Source: Frigoribacterium sp. PhB160 | GTDB lineage: Bacteria; Actinomycetota; Actinomycetes; Actinomycetales; Microbacteriaceae | Direction of reading: 5' to 3' | Assembly (NCBI RefSeq): GCF_003751785.1 | Contig: NZ_RKIE01000002.1 | Coordinates: forward strand, 620,001-684,000 | DNA: 64,000 nucleotides | In this document: piece by piece, positions 43,871 to 53,942 of the stretch | Position numbering within the stretch: the first letter of the stretch is position 1 | How the letters are laid out: every line of letters begins with the position of its first letter | Notes under the pieces: model-generated | Told to the model about the DNA's origin: nothing | What the model saw: the letters and a program-made list of their open reading frames with translations, nothing else | Database searches by the model: none | Made by a program: the position numbers and the translations under genes

Positions 43871-44491
43871 ATGAACGACACCATCACCCTCATCGGCATC
43901 GCCGCCACCGACCCCCGCACCGTCACGACGACCGCCGGGCTCGACATCGCGAGCTTCCGGCTCGCCTCCACCCCGCGCCGCTACGACCGCTCGAAGGACG
44001 AGTGGGTCGACGGCGACACCAACTGGTACACGATCACGGCGTTCCGCGTGCTCGCGGCGAACGTGGCGGCCTGCGTGAGCAAGGGCGACCGCGTGGTCGT
44101 GACGGGGCGCCTCCGCGTCCGTTCGTGGGAGTCCGGCGACAAGTCGGGCACGACCGTCGAGGTCGACGCCGACACCGTCGGGCACGACCTCCGCTGGGGG
44201 CGCTCGACCTACCTCCGCACCAGCACCGCGGTCGCGGCCCCGTCCGGAGGCGCGGTGCAGCCCGCCGGAGACGCCTCCGCCCCGCAGGCACCCGCCTCGG
44301 CCGAGGCCGGCCCGGGCTGGGCCGCGCCGCTGTCGCCCGGCGAGGGGCCCGGGCCCGACGAGGGCGACGGCTCGGGCGTGGCCGACCCGTCGGAGGCCCT
44401 CGCCGACCCGCACGGGGCCGCGGACGGCGGTGCCGGGGGAGCCGCGCCGACCGCTGCCGAGCGCGCCTCCGTAGGCGGTCCGCCGTTCTGA
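43871..44491 (+). CDS. ssb: Single-stranded DNA-binding protein
   Basis: The protein has 206 residues. The OB-fold starts NDTITLIGIAATDPRTVTTTAGLDIASFRLAS, with DTNWYTITAFRVLAANVAACVSKGDRVVVTGRLRVR as the core, then the strand ending in VEVDADTVGHDLRWG. A long Ala/Pro/Gly/Asp linker follows, and the C-terminus is GGPPF, a variant of the acidic DDDIPF-like tip that recruits partner proteins. CAGACT at 43859-43864 lies 6 nt before the ATG. It is not in the rpsF-ssb-rpsR context, so it is a second, accessory SSB. Confidence 0.9.
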   Translation: MNDTITLIGIAATDPRTVTTTAGLDIASFRLASTPRRYDRSKDEWVDGDTNWYTITAFRVLAANVAACVSKGDRVVVTGRLRVRSWESGDKSGTTVEVDADTVGHDLRWGRSTYLRTSTAVAAPSGGAVQPAGDASAPQAPASAEAGPGWAAPLSPGEGPGPDEGDGSGVADPSEALADPHGAADGGAGGAAPTAAERASVGGPPF

Positions 44492-44559
44492 GCGGCCGGT
44501 CCGCCGTCCCGTAGGATCGTCTCGGCCCGCCCGGGTCGTCCGCCCGAGGAAGGTGCCCC

Positions 44560-45036
44560 GTGACCACGACGCGAATCGTCGCCCTCCGCCCGGTCGCCCT
44601 CCGCGTCGCGACCGTCGTCCTCGCGGCGGCCGGTCTCGCGGGCTGCACCTCCGAGGCCCCGGCCCCCGCCCCGACCTCGTCGGCGGCCGAGGCCGGCCCG
44701 ACGGCGGCCCCGACCCTCGGGCCCGACTCCACGACGGAGGAGGCGTACGCCTACTTCGACTCGGTGGCCCGCCAGGTGGTCGACGGCGACGGGGCCCGCG
44801 ACGGCCGCACGATCGTCGACGCGCTCGTCGCGGCCGGCTTCGACAAGACCGCGATGCAGGTGACGAGCGACACGACCTCGCGCGGCCACGCCGCCGACTC
44901 CGTGCAGTTCTCGGTGCTGCGGGGCGACGACTGCCTCATCGGCCAGGCCGGGGCGGCGGGCTACTCGAGCCAGTCGGCACCGGTGCTCGGCAGCGGCACG
45001 TGCCTCGTCGGCACCACGCGCACCATCGACTGGTGA
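44560..45036 (+). CDS. Small lipoprotein (DUF6993-like)
   Basis: The protein has 158 residues and a GTG start, with GAGGAAGG about 10 nt upstream. The signal peptide ends in the lipobox LAGC at residues 27-30, and Pro/Ala/Thr-rich residues follow. The folded part, from STTEEAYAYFDSVARQVVDG to RTIDW, contains two more Cys residues (DDCLIGQ and GTCLVG), probably disulphide bonded. The pattern matches the DUF6993 family of actinobacterial lipoproteins; that name is from memory. It is anchored on the outer face of the membrane, function unknown. Confidence 0.82.
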   Translation: MTTTRIVALRPVALRVATVVLAAAGLAGCTSEAPAPAPTSSAAEAGPTAAPTLGPDSTTEEAYAYFDSVARQVVDGDGARDGRTIVDALVAAGFDKTAMQVTSDTTSRGHAADSVQFSVLRGDDCLIGQAGAAGYSSQSAPVLGSGTCLVGTTRTIDW

Positions 45037-45075
45037 GGGGCGGGGGCGCGGCCCCCCACGGATAGACTCGACCCC

Positions 45076-46761
<1,686 letters not shown>

Positions 46762-46762
46762 C

Positions 46763-47236
46763 GTGACGCGGCTGCACGTCCCGACGCGGGTCCGCTGGAG
46801 CGACCTCGACGGGTACCGGCACGTGAACAACGCGTCGATGCTGCGCCTCCTCGAGGAGGCGCGCATCGACGCGTTCTGGTCGCCCGACGCCTCGGTGGCG
46901 CCCACGTCGGGCGCGGCCGTGCTCGACGGCAGGCCCGAGTCCGACACGATGACGCTCATCGCCCGGCAAGAGCTCGAGTACCTCGCGCCGATCCCGTACC
47001 TGCGGGCGCCCCTCGACGTGCAGGTCTGGGTCGGCCGGCTCGGCGGCGCCAGCCTCGAGGTCTGCTACGAGGTCTGGTCGCCCGTCGGCACGGTCCCCGC
47101 GCAGCTCTTCACCAAGGCGGCGACGACGATCGTGCTGGTCGACTCGTCGACCGGGGCGCCGCGGCGCATCTCCGACGTCGAGCGCGCGGCGTGGGCGCCC
47201 TACGTCGGAGAACCCCTGTCGTTCCGACGACGGTGA
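46763..47236 (+). CDS. Acyl-CoA thioesterase (4HBT hotdog family)
   Basis: The protein has 157 residues. The GTG at 46763 comes one base after the ettA stop, so the two are probably cotranscribed. The hotdog domain starts VRWSDLDGYRHVNNASMLRLLEEAR, with the DxxGHVN-like DGYRHVNN that contains the catalytic Asp, and LARQELEYLAPIPY-type strand order (here IARQELEYLAPIPYLRAP). It hydrolyses an acyl-CoA of unknown length. It converges with tesB. Confidence 0.9.
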   Translation: MTRLHVPTRVRWSDLDGYRHVNNASMLRLLEEARIDAFWSPDASVAPTSGAAVLDGRPESDTMTLIARQELEYLAPIPYLRAPLDVQVWVGRLGGASLEVCYEVWSPVGTVPAQLFTKAATTIVLVDSSTGAPRRISDVERAAWAPYVGEPLSFRRR

Positions 47237-47249
47237 GTCGGCCCGGGGA

Positions 47250-48122
47250 TCAGCGGCGGGGGACCCGCACCATCCCCTCCTGGGCGACGCTCGCGACGAG
47301 CACGCCCGACCGGTCGTAGAGACGGCCGAGTGCGAGGCCGCGGCCCCCGACCGCGTTCGGCGACTCCTGCACGTAGAGCAGCCACTCGTCGGCGCGGGCC
47401 GGACGGTGCCACCACATCGCGTGGTCGAGGCTCGCGGCCTTGAGGCCGGGCGTCACCATCGGCACGCCGTGGCGGCGGTAGACCGACTCGAGGATCGAGT
47501 AGTCGCTGGCGTAGAGCAGGGCGGCGCGGTGCAGGTCGGCGTCGTCGGGCATCGGCCCGGTCGCCTTGAGCCAGACGGCCTGGTGCGGGACGCGGGCCCC
47601 CTCGACGACGAAGTAGACCGGCGAGGGCACGTGGCGCATGTCGAAGGGGCGGTCGTTCGCCCACGACTGCGCGATCGGGTGGTCGACTGTCGACAGCAGG
47701 TCGCGGTCGCTCGGCACCGACTCGGGCTCGGGCAGCCCCTCGGGCATGTCGACCTGGTGGTCGAGGCCGTCGTCGGGCGTCTGGAACGAGGCGATCATCG
47801 ACAGGATCGGCACGCCGTCCTGCGAGGCCTGCGTGCGGCGGGTGGCGAACGACCGGCCGTCGTGGATGCGGTCGACGGTGAACGTGATGGGGATCGACAG
47901 GTCGCCCGGGCGGAGGAAGTACGCGTGCAGCGAGTGCACGGGACGCTCGGTGCCGATCGTGCGCTGGGCCGCGACGAGCGACTGCGCCATGACCTGGCCG
48001 CCGAAGACCCGGCCGAGCGGGTCGTCCTGCGACGTGCCCGTGAAGACGTCCTGTCCGCCCACGTTGCCGGCGGGCGCGAGGTCGAGGGTGGCGAGCAGGC
48101 TCTGCAGGGGATCGGCGGTCAT
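47250..48122 (-). CDS. tesB: Acyl-CoA thioesterase II
   Basis: The protein has 290 residues in the double-hotdog TesB arrangement: RVFGGQVMAQSLVAAQRTI in the first half with VHSLHAYFLRPGD and IHDGRSFATRRTQASQ, and a second hotdog with LKAASLDHAMWWHRPARADEWLLYVQESP holding the catalytic Asp and Gln/Thr set. It releases free fatty acids from medium- and long-chain acyl-CoA. On the coding strand TAAACT lies 7 nt before the ATG, giving a leaderless message. The gene shares a 21-nt divergent promoter region with the gene at 48144. Confidence 0.95.
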   Translation of the reverse strand: MTADPLQSLLATLDLAPAGNVGGQDVFTGTSQDDPLGRVFGGQVMAQSLVAAQRTIGTERPVHSLHAYFLRPGDLSIPITFTVDRIHDGRSFATRRTQASQDGVPILSMIASFQTPDDGLDHQVDMPEGLPEPESVPSDRDLLSTVDHPIAQSWANDRPFDMRHVPSPVYFVVEGARVPHQAVWLKATGPMPDDADLHRAALLYASDYSILESVYRRHGVPMVTPGLKAASLDHAMWWHRPARADEWLLYVQESPNAVGGRGLALGRLYDRSGVLVASVAQEGMVRVPRR

Positions 48123-48143
48123 CCGATGTAGTTTAGGGCGCTG
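48123..48143. promoter_or_regulatory. 21-nt divergent promoter region between tesB and hypothetical gene
   Basis: The whole space between two divergent start codons is 21 nt. TAGTTTA in its centre supplies TAAACT for tesB (7 nt before ATG) and TAGTTT/TTTAGG for the rightward gene. Both -35 regions must then lie inside the opposite coding sequence. Leaderless transcription in both directions is inferred. Confidence 0.55.
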
Positions 48144-48815
48144 ATGAGCCGTACATTCACCCTCCCCGACTCCCTGTCCCTCAGCGATCTCGCGACCTAT
48201 CTCGGCCGCGCCGCACGCGTCGAGGACGGCTCGGTACGCCTCATCGCCGGCTCCGGCGTGCTCGCCGTCTACGTCGCCGTGCTGTACCCGTCGGGCCTGC
48301 TCGACGAGAGCCCCACGGTGCTCGGCCTGCGGACGTTCCAGCTCGACGACGCGCCCGTCTTCGACGCCGTCGTCCCGGTGCGCAGCCTGACCGAGCGCCT
48401 CGTGCGCCTCCAGAACGACGTCGTCGACCCCACCGCGCCGGTCACCGCCACGCTGCCGATCGAGGTGAACACGGTGACCTGGGCCGCCATCTCGCCGCCC
48501 CGGGGCGGCTGGTCGCCGCTGCCGGGAGCGGAGGAGGCGCAGCTCCGGTCCGCCGCCTCCGCCGGCATCGACGAGGTGGCCGCGACCGTCCCCACCGACG
48601 CGGGCGAGGCGGTGGTGCACCGCGTGCGGTCGCAGGTGTGGTCGCGCCCGGTCGACGGGGCCCCGCACGTGCCGGCGGGCGCGGCCTTCGCGGCGCTCAG
48701 CCTGGGCTTCCTCGCGGAGGACGAGCCCGTCTCGATCCTCGAGACCGGCCCGTGGACCCGGCTCACGACGAGCCGCGGTCACGTGCTCGTGAAGCGCCGC
48801 GGCGGCCTGCTCTAG
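48144..48815 (+). CDS. Conserved actinobacterial hypothetical protein, 223 aa
   Basis: The protein starts SRTFTLPDSLSLSDLATYLGRAARVEDGSVRLIAGSGVLAVYVAVLYPSGLLD and contains an internal region (LRTFQLDDAPVFDAVVPVRSLTERL) that looks like a folded alpha/beta core, without membrane segments or cysteines. The C-terminus ends LVKRRGGLL. No catalytic motif is recognised. It is divergent from tesB and converges with the haemoglobin gene, with which it shares a CTAG stop overlap. Confidence 0.82.
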   Translation: MSRTFTLPDSLSLSDLATYLGRAARVEDGSVRLIAGSGVLAVYVAVLYPSGLLDESPTVLGLRTFQLDDAPVFDAVVPVRSLTERLVRLQNDVVDPTAPVTATLPIEVNTVTWAAISPPRGGWSPLPGAEEAQLRSAASAGIDEVAATVPTDAGEAVVHRVRSQVWSRPVDGAPHVPAGAAFAALSLGFLAEDEPVSILETGPWTRLTTSRGHVLVKRRGGLL

Positions 48816-49420
48816 CGGTCGCCCACCGGCGGCATCGCGTTGACCATGGCGTGGGCCGCGCGGTCGAGGTAGCCCCAGAGGGTCGCGTCGTCGAGCGGCG
48901 ACAGCCGCAGCTCGTCGACCGCGGTGCGCATGTGGTGCAGCCACCGGTCGCGCGCCTCCGGCGTCACGGTGAACGGCATGTGCCGCATCCGCAGGCGCGG
49001 GTGGCCGCGCTCGTCGCTGTAGGTCGTCGGCCCGCCCCAGTACTGCTCGAGGAAGCCGGTGAGGCGCTGGATCGCGCCCTCGAGGTCGTGCTCCGGGTAC
49101 ATCGGCCAGAGCACGTCGTCGGTCTGCACGCCCTCGTAGAACCGGCGGACGAGCCTCTCGAACGTCGGGCGGCCGCCGATCTGCTGCCAGAAGACGCCCT
49201 GGACGGCGTCTCCGCCCGGGCCGCGGCGGAGGGTCGCCGGCTGCGCCGTCACGGCGGGCCCCGACTCGGCCGCGAGGGCGACGGCGGGGTCGGCGGGCGC
49301 GCCCGGCACGGCGGCCGGGTCGGCGGGCGACGGCGGCCCCACCGGCAGCCCGGAGGAGCGGGGCGACGGCGGCCCGACCGGCAGCCCGGAGGCGCGGGGC
49401 GGCAGGGGCAGATCGGTCAT
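48812..49420 (-). CDS. glbO: Truncated haemoglobin, group II (GlbO-like), with extended N-terminus
   Basis: The protein has 202 residues; the globin domain occupies roughly the last 130. VFWQQIGGRPTFERLVRRFYEGV is helix A-B with the conserved Phe/Tyr region, and the distal part WPMYPEHDLEGAIQRLTGFLEQYWGGPTTYSDERGHPRLRMRHMPF contains the proximal His and the Trp typical of group II. The first 50 residues are Pro/Ala/Ser-rich and hold two near-identical 12-residue units (SGLPVGPPSP core), absent from ordinary GlbO. The ATG overlaps the mscS stop. It binds O2 or NO at a haem. Confidence 0.92.
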   Translation of the reverse strand: MTDLPLPPRASGLPVGPPSPRSSGLPVGPPSPADPAAVPGAPADPAVALAAESGPAVTAQPATLRRGPGGDAVQGVFWQQIGGRPTFERLVRRFYEGVQTDDVLWPMYPEHDLEGAIQRLTGFLEQYWGGPTTYSDERGHPRLRMRHMPFTVTPEARDRWLHHMRTAVDELRLSPLDDATLWGYLDRAAHAMVNAMPPVGDR

Positions 49421-50421
49421 CGTCGGCGTCCCCTCGGTGCCTGCTGGTGCGGCGTGGGCACGGTGCGCGGGGGGCGGGCGCCGCCCACCGAGCCCGCGCC
49501 GTCGAAGCCGGTGAGCACGACGCTGGTCAGCGACGGCAGCGTGATGCCCATCTCGTCGGTGGCGGCCTTCAGCCGTGCGCGGAGCTCGCGGTCGACGTCG
49601 TCGCGCTCGGCCGTGCGGGTCTTCATGACGATGCGGATCACGACGTGCTCCTCCGCGATCGACTGCAGCCCCCAGACCTCGGGCTGATCGATGACCGTGC
49701 GGGCCCACTTCGGCGTCGCCGCCATCTCCTGCGCGGTGGCCAGCATGCGGGCCTGTACCGCGTCGACGTCGGTCGCGTAGGGCACGGCGAGGTCGATGAC
49801 GACGCGGGCCCAGCCCTGCGACATGTTGCCGACGCGCAGGATCTCGCCGTTGCGGACGAACCAGAGCACGCCGTTCACGTCGCGGATCTGGGTGACCCTG
49901 ATGCCCACGGCCTCGACGACGCCGGTCGCGGGTCCGACGTCGACGACGTCGCCGACGCCGAGCTGGTCCTCCGCGACCATGAAGATGCCGTTGAGCAGGT
50001 CCTTCACGATGTTCTGCGCGCCGAAGGCGAGGCCGGCGCCGACGACGCTCGCCGCGCCGACGATGGCGACGACGTCGAAGTCGAGCTCGCCGAGCACGAG
50101 CACGAGGGCGACCGCCGAGATGACGACGGTGACCAGGTTGTTGAGGACGCTGCCGAGCGTGCGGGTGCGCTGCACGACGCGGACGGCCGCGAGCGGCGAG
50201 GCGACGAGCGCCTGCGTGTCGTCGACGTTCTGCTTGCGCTTGATGCCGTTGACGACCTGGTCGACCACCCGGCGGATCATGAAGTGCAGGGCGACGCGGA
50301 CGAGCACCGCGACGACCAGGATGGCGACGATGCGGATCGGGACACCCCACATCGCCCAGAAGGCGTCCCAGTCGAAGTCGGAGGGGGCGGGCACGGTGGC
50401 GGCGGCGAGGAGCGAGTTCAT
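49417..50421 (-). CDS. MscS-type mechanosensitive ion channel
   Basis: The protein has 334 residues. After a hydrophobic N-terminus come three membrane helices; the third contains GAASVVGAGLAFGAQNIVKDLLNGIFMV, the pore-lining Gly/Ala helix of MscS. The beta domain follows with GDVVDVG and the RNGEILRVGNMSQGWARVVIDL segment, and a disordered basic tail. It opens on membrane tension to release solutes. ATG 50421 is used; a GTG at 50439 is also possible. The stop overlaps the start of glbO. Confidence 0.9.
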   Translation of the reverse strand: MNSLLAAATVPAPSDFDWDAFWAMWGVPIRIVAILVVAVLVRVALHFMIRRVVDQVVNGIKRKQNVDDTQALVASPLAAVRVVQRTRTLGSVLNNLVTVVISAVALVLVLGELDFDVVAIVGAASVVGAGLAFGAQNIVKDLLNGIFMVAEDQLGVGDVVDVGPATGVVEAVGIRVTQIRDVNGVLWFVRNGEILRVGNMSQGWARVVIDLAVPYATDVDAVQARMLATAQEMAATPKWARTVIDQPEVWGLQSIAEEHVVIRIVMKTRTAERDDVDRELRARLKAATDEMGITLPSLTSVVLTGFDGAGSVGGARPPRTVPTPHQQAPRGRRR

Positions 50422-50481
50422 CGCCGACAAGTCAAGCACGACGGTGCAAGGCCCCGCGGTGAGCCCCCTGGACGGACCGAC

Positions 50482-50507
50482 GGCGGGTCCTGTGTGCAGG
50501 ACCCGCC
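50482..50507 (-). terminator. Terminator of pepN
   Basis: GGCGGGTCCTG (50482-50492), loop TGTG and CAGGACCCGCC (50497-50507) form a perfect 11-bp stem about 80 nt after the pepN stop. It shares the GACCCGCCCTCGG word with the repeat cluster near 36660. Confidence 0.8.
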
Positions 50508-50589
50508 CTCGGTCGCGGGCGGAGGAGTGCGGTCGCGGAGGGCCGGCACCGGAGGCGCGGGCCGGCAGGTGCCCGCACCCCGGTCGGTG

Positions 50590-53130
50590 CTACTGCGAGT
50601 CGACAGCCTGGACGCGCAGCGCGCGCTCGACGCCGGAGAGGCTCTCGACGACGATGCGGCGCAGGGCCGGGACCTCCGGGTTCGCGGCGAGCCACGCCTC
50701 CGTCGCCTCGACGAGCTGCCGGTCGGCCAGGGCCGCCGGGTAGAGGCCCGAGACGAGGGTGTCGGCGATGTGGTAGCTGCGCGTCTCCCAGATGCCGGTG
50801 AGCGAGGCGAAGTAGCGCTCGACGACCGGGCGCAGCACCTCGGGGTCGTTCACGTGCTGGAAGCCCTGGGCCGTGGCGCGGACGATCGCGTTCGGCTGGT
50901 CGGAGCTGTCGACGATCGAGGCGAACGCGGCGAGCTTCGCCTCGGTCGTCGGGATGGTCGCGCGGGCCCGCGCGGCCGCCTGGGCGCCGTTGGCCGTGTT
51001 GTCGACCTCGAGCGCGGCGTCGATCTCGTCGTGCCCGGCGTCGCCCACGAGGACGAGCCCCTCGAGCAGCTCCCAGCGGAGGTCGGTGTCGATCGTCAGG
51101 CCGTCGAGCGCGACCGAGCCGTCGAGCAGGCCCCGGAGCGCCGCGGTGTGCGACTCGGTCGAGGCGACGACGGCGAACGCCTTCACGAACTGGAACTGCG
51201 CGTCCGAGCCGGCCTGCGCCTCCTGGGCGAGGGTCCAGAGCCCGTCGCCGACCTCGGCGAGGACGGCGGCGCGGCGCGCGGGCTCGACGTAGCTGCGGGC
51301 GGCCTGGGCGAGCTGCGCCAGCGTCGTGCGGATGGTCGTCGACTCGGTCTCGGTCGCGATGTTGTCGAGCACGAGGCGCACGTAGTCGGACGGCGAGGTC
51401 TCGGCGTCGCGCGTGGCGTCCCAGACCGAGCCCCAGACGAGGGCGCGGGCCAGCGGGTCGGCGATGCCCGACAGGTGCGCGAGCGCCGTCGCGAGCGACT
51501 GCTCGTCGAGGCGGATCTTCGCGTAGGCGAGGTCGTCGTCGTTGATGAGCACGAGGTCGCCGCGGTGCAGGCCGACGAGCTCGGGCACCTCGGTGCGCGG
51601 GCCGTCGACGTCGATCTCGACGCGCTCGGTGCGGACGAGCGACCCGTCCCGGAGGGCGTAGAGGCCGACGGCGAGGCGGTGGGGACGAATCGTCGGGTGC
51701 TCGGCGGTCGCCTCCTGCAGCACGGCGAACGAGGTGACGACGCCGTCGGCGTCGGTCTCGAGCTCGGGGCGCAGCGTGTTGACGCCCGCGGTCTCGAGCC
51801 ACTTCTCGCTCCAGCTGGTGAGCTCGCGGCCCGAGGTGGCCTCGAGCTCGGCGAGCAGGTCGCGGAGGTCGGTGTTCGAGTGGTGGTGCTTCGTGAAGTA
51901 GGCCGCGACGCCGGCGTAGAAGGCGTCGATGCCGACCCACGCGACGAGCTGCTTGAGCACCGAGCCGCCCTTGGCGTACGTGATGCCGTCGAAGTTGACC
52001 TGCACGTCCTCGAGGTCGTTGATGGTCGCGACGACGGGGTGGGTCGAGGGCAGCTGGTCCTGGCGGTAGGCCCAGCTCTTCTCCATCGCCTGGAAGGTGG
52101 TCCAGGCCTCGGTCCACTCCGTCGCCTCGGCGGTCGAGATGGTCGACGCCCACTCGGCGAACGACTCGTTGAGCCAGAGGCCGTCCCACCACTTCATGGT
52201 GACGAGGTCGCCGAACCACATGTGGGCCAGCTCGTGCAGGATCGTGACGACCCGTCGCTCCTTGATGGCGTCCGTGACCTTGCTGCGGAAGACGTAGGTC
52301 TCGACGAAGGTGACGGCGCCCGCGTTCTCCATCGCGCCGGCGTTGAACTCGGGCACGAAGAGCTGGTCGTACTTGTCGAAGGGGTAGGGGAAGTCGAACT
52401 TCTCCTCGTAGTACGAGAAGCCCTGACGGGTCTTCTCGAAGATGTAGTCGGCGTCGAGGTGCTCGGTGAGCGAGCGACGGGTGAAGATGCCCAGGGGGAT
52501 CGTGCGGCCGTCGGAGCTCGTCAGCTCGCTGCGCACCACGTCGTACGGGCCGGCGATGATCGCCGTGACGTAGCTCGAGAGCACCGGCGTGGGGGAGAAG
52601 CTCCAGGTCGCCGACTCGCCGTCGACCACGGGCTCGGGCGTCGGCTGGTTGCTGACGACCTGCCAGCGGGCGGGAGCGGTGACGACGAAGCGGAAGGTCG
52701 CCTTGAGGTCGGGCTGCTCGAACACGGCGAAGACGCGACGGCTGTCGGGCACCTCGAACTGCGAGTAGAGGTACACCTCGCCGTCGACGGGGTCGACGAA
52801 GCGGTGCAGGCCCTCGCCGGTGTTGGTGTACTCGGCGTCGGCGACGACCTCGAGCACGTTCTCGGCGGCCAGGTCGGCGAGCTGGATGCGCACGCCGTCC
52901 GAGACGGCGGCCGCGTCGAGGGCGGCGCCGTTCAGCGTCACCGAGTGCACGGTGCGCGTGAGGGCGTCGATGAAGGTCGAGGCGCCCGGCGTCGCGGTGA
53001 AGCGCACGGTCGTCGTGCTGCCGAAGACCTCCTCGCCGCGGGTCAGGTCGAGCTCGACGTCGTACGACTGCACGTCGACGACGCTCTTGCGCTCCTGCGC
53101 CTCGAGTCGGGTCAGGTTCTCTCCGGGCAC
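50590..53130 (-). CDS. pepN: Aminopeptidase N
   Basis: The protein has 846 residues and a GTG start preceded by TAGGAG. It is an M1 zinc aminopeptidase that removes N-terminal residues from peptides. The GAMEN exopeptidase motif (NAGAMENAGAVTF) is followed by HELAHMWFGDLVTMKWWDGLWLNESFAEW, which supplies HExxH, the distal Glu and the third zinc ligand. The beta N-terminal domain (QSYDVELDLTRGEEVFGSTT) and the C-terminal helical domain of about 300 residues are complete. The length fits actinobacterial PepN. Confidence 0.96.
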   Translation of the reverse strand: MPGENLTRLEAQERKSVVDVQSYDVELDLTRGEEVFGSTTTVRFTATPGASTFIDALTRTVHSVTLNGAALDAAAVSDGVRIQLADLAAENVLEVVADAEYTNTGEGLHRFVDPVDGEVYLYSQFEVPDSRRVFAVFEQPDLKATFRFVVTAPARWQVVSNQPTPEPVVDGESATWSFSPTPVLSSYVTAIIAGPYDVVRSELTSSDGRTIPLGIFTRRSLTEHLDADYIFEKTRQGFSYYEEKFDFPYPFDKYDQLFVPEFNAGAMENAGAVTFVETYVFRSKVTDAIKERRVVTILHELAHMWFGDLVTMKWWDGLWLNESFAEWASTISTAEATEWTEAWTTFQAMEKSWAYRQDQLPSTHPVVATINDLEDVQVNFDGITYAKGGSVLKQLVAWVGIDAFYAGVAAYFTKHHHSNTDLRDLLAELEATSGRELTSWSEKWLETAGVNTLRPELETDADGVVTSFAVLQEATAEHPTIRPHRLAVGLYALRDGSLVRTERVEIDVDGPRTEVPELVGLHRGDLVLINDDDLAYAKIRLDEQSLATALAHLSGIADPLARALVWGSVWDATRDAETSPSDYVRLVLDNIATETESTTIRTTLAQLAQAARSYVEPARRAAVLAEVGDGLWTLAQEAQAGSDAQFQFVKAFAVVASTESHTAALRGLLDGSVALDGLTIDTDLRWELLEGLVLVGDAGHDEIDAALEVDNTANGAQAAARARATIPTTEAKLAAFASIVDSSDQPNAIVRATAQGFQHVNDPEVLRPVVERYFASLTGIWETRSYHIADTLVSGLYPAALADRQLVEATEAWLAANPEVPALRRIVVESLSGVERALRVQAVDSQ

Positions 53131-53224
53131 GGTTGCTCCTAGCGTCGTCAGGTGTCGTGGGGGACTCGTGGTCCGGGGACGAGCCTAGACCGGCCCTCCC
53201 GGCCCGGGGTGTTCACTGGGGCGC

Positions 53225-53851
53225 ATGACCGACACCGTCGCCCCCGCTCCCCACACCTCCGTCGACTTCTGGTTCGACCCCTCGTGCCCCTGGGCCTGGA
53301 TGACCAGCCGCTGGGTCGACGAGGTCGCCCGCCACCGCGACCTCGACGTGACCTTCCACGTCATGAGCCTCGCCGTGCTGAACGAGGACGCCGACGTCAG
53401 CGACGAGTACAGGGCCAACTTCGCCCGCATGCTCCGCTACACCCGCCTCGTCACGGCCGCGGGCGAGCTGCACGGCCAGCAGGTCGTCAAGCCCCTCTAC
53501 GACGCCCTCGGCACGCGCATCCACCCCGGCGGCGAGACCGACGCCGACGTCGTGATCCCCGCGGCGCTCGCCGAGGTCGGCCTGCCCGCCGACCTCGCCC
53601 GGCACGCCGACACCGACGAGTACGACGAGCAGATGCGTGCCAGCCACTTCGACGGCATCGGCCGCGTCGGCCAGGACGTCGGCACCCCCGTCATCGCGGT
53701 CGACGGCGTCGCCTTCTTCGGTCCCGTCATCTCGCCCGCGCCGAAGGGCGACGAGGCCCTCCGCCTGTGGGACGGCGTCGTGGCCGTGGCCTCGTACCCG
53801 GGCTTCTTCGAGATCAAGCGCACGCGCACGACGGGGCCGGTCTTCGACTGA
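53225..53851 (+). CDS. Mycothiol-dependent nitroreductase family protein (DsbA-like)
   Basis: The protein has 208 residues. A DsbA/thioredoxin-fold protein starting VDFWFDPSCPWAWMTSRWV, with the CPWAW active site of the Rv2466c group. Downstream are the helical insertion (LHGQQVVKPLYDALGTRIHPGG) and the cis-Pro region VGTPVIAVDGVAFFGPVISP. Rv2466c reduces its substrates using mycothiol, so this protein supports mycothiol metabolism in the organism. TTCACT lies 7 nt before the ATG. A hairpin follows 5 nt after the stop. Confidence 0.9.
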   Translation: MTDTVAPAPHTSVDFWFDPSCPWAWMTSRWVDEVARHRDLDVTFHVMSLAVLNEDADVSDEYRANFARMLRYTRLVTAAGELHGQQVVKPLYDALGTRIHPGGETDADVVIPAALAEVGLPADLARHADTDEYDEQMRASHFDGIGRVGQDVGTPVIAVDGVAFFGPVISPAPKGDEALRLWDGVVAVASYPGFFEIKRTRTTGPVFD

Positions 53852-53855
53852 CGAG

Positions 53856-53900
53856 CCGCGCCTCCTCGTGCTCCGGGACGACCCCGACGAGGAGGCGCGG
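53856..53900. terminator. Perfect 14-bp hairpin of the GGAGGCGCGG family
   Basis: CCGCGCCTCCTCGT (53856-53869) and ACGAGGAGGCGCGG (53887-53900) are perfect inverted repeats with a 17-nt loop, directly after the nitroreductase stop and before rpiB. Confidence 0.8.
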
Positions 53901-53942
53901 ACGGCGTCGGCCGCCCCCGCGCCCGGTTCTAGGATGATCACC

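Noticed and set aside
49447-53142. A 1231-residue plus-strand open frame
   Set aside because: It is antisense to mscS and pepN and has no domain pattern; long antisense frames are expected at this base composition.
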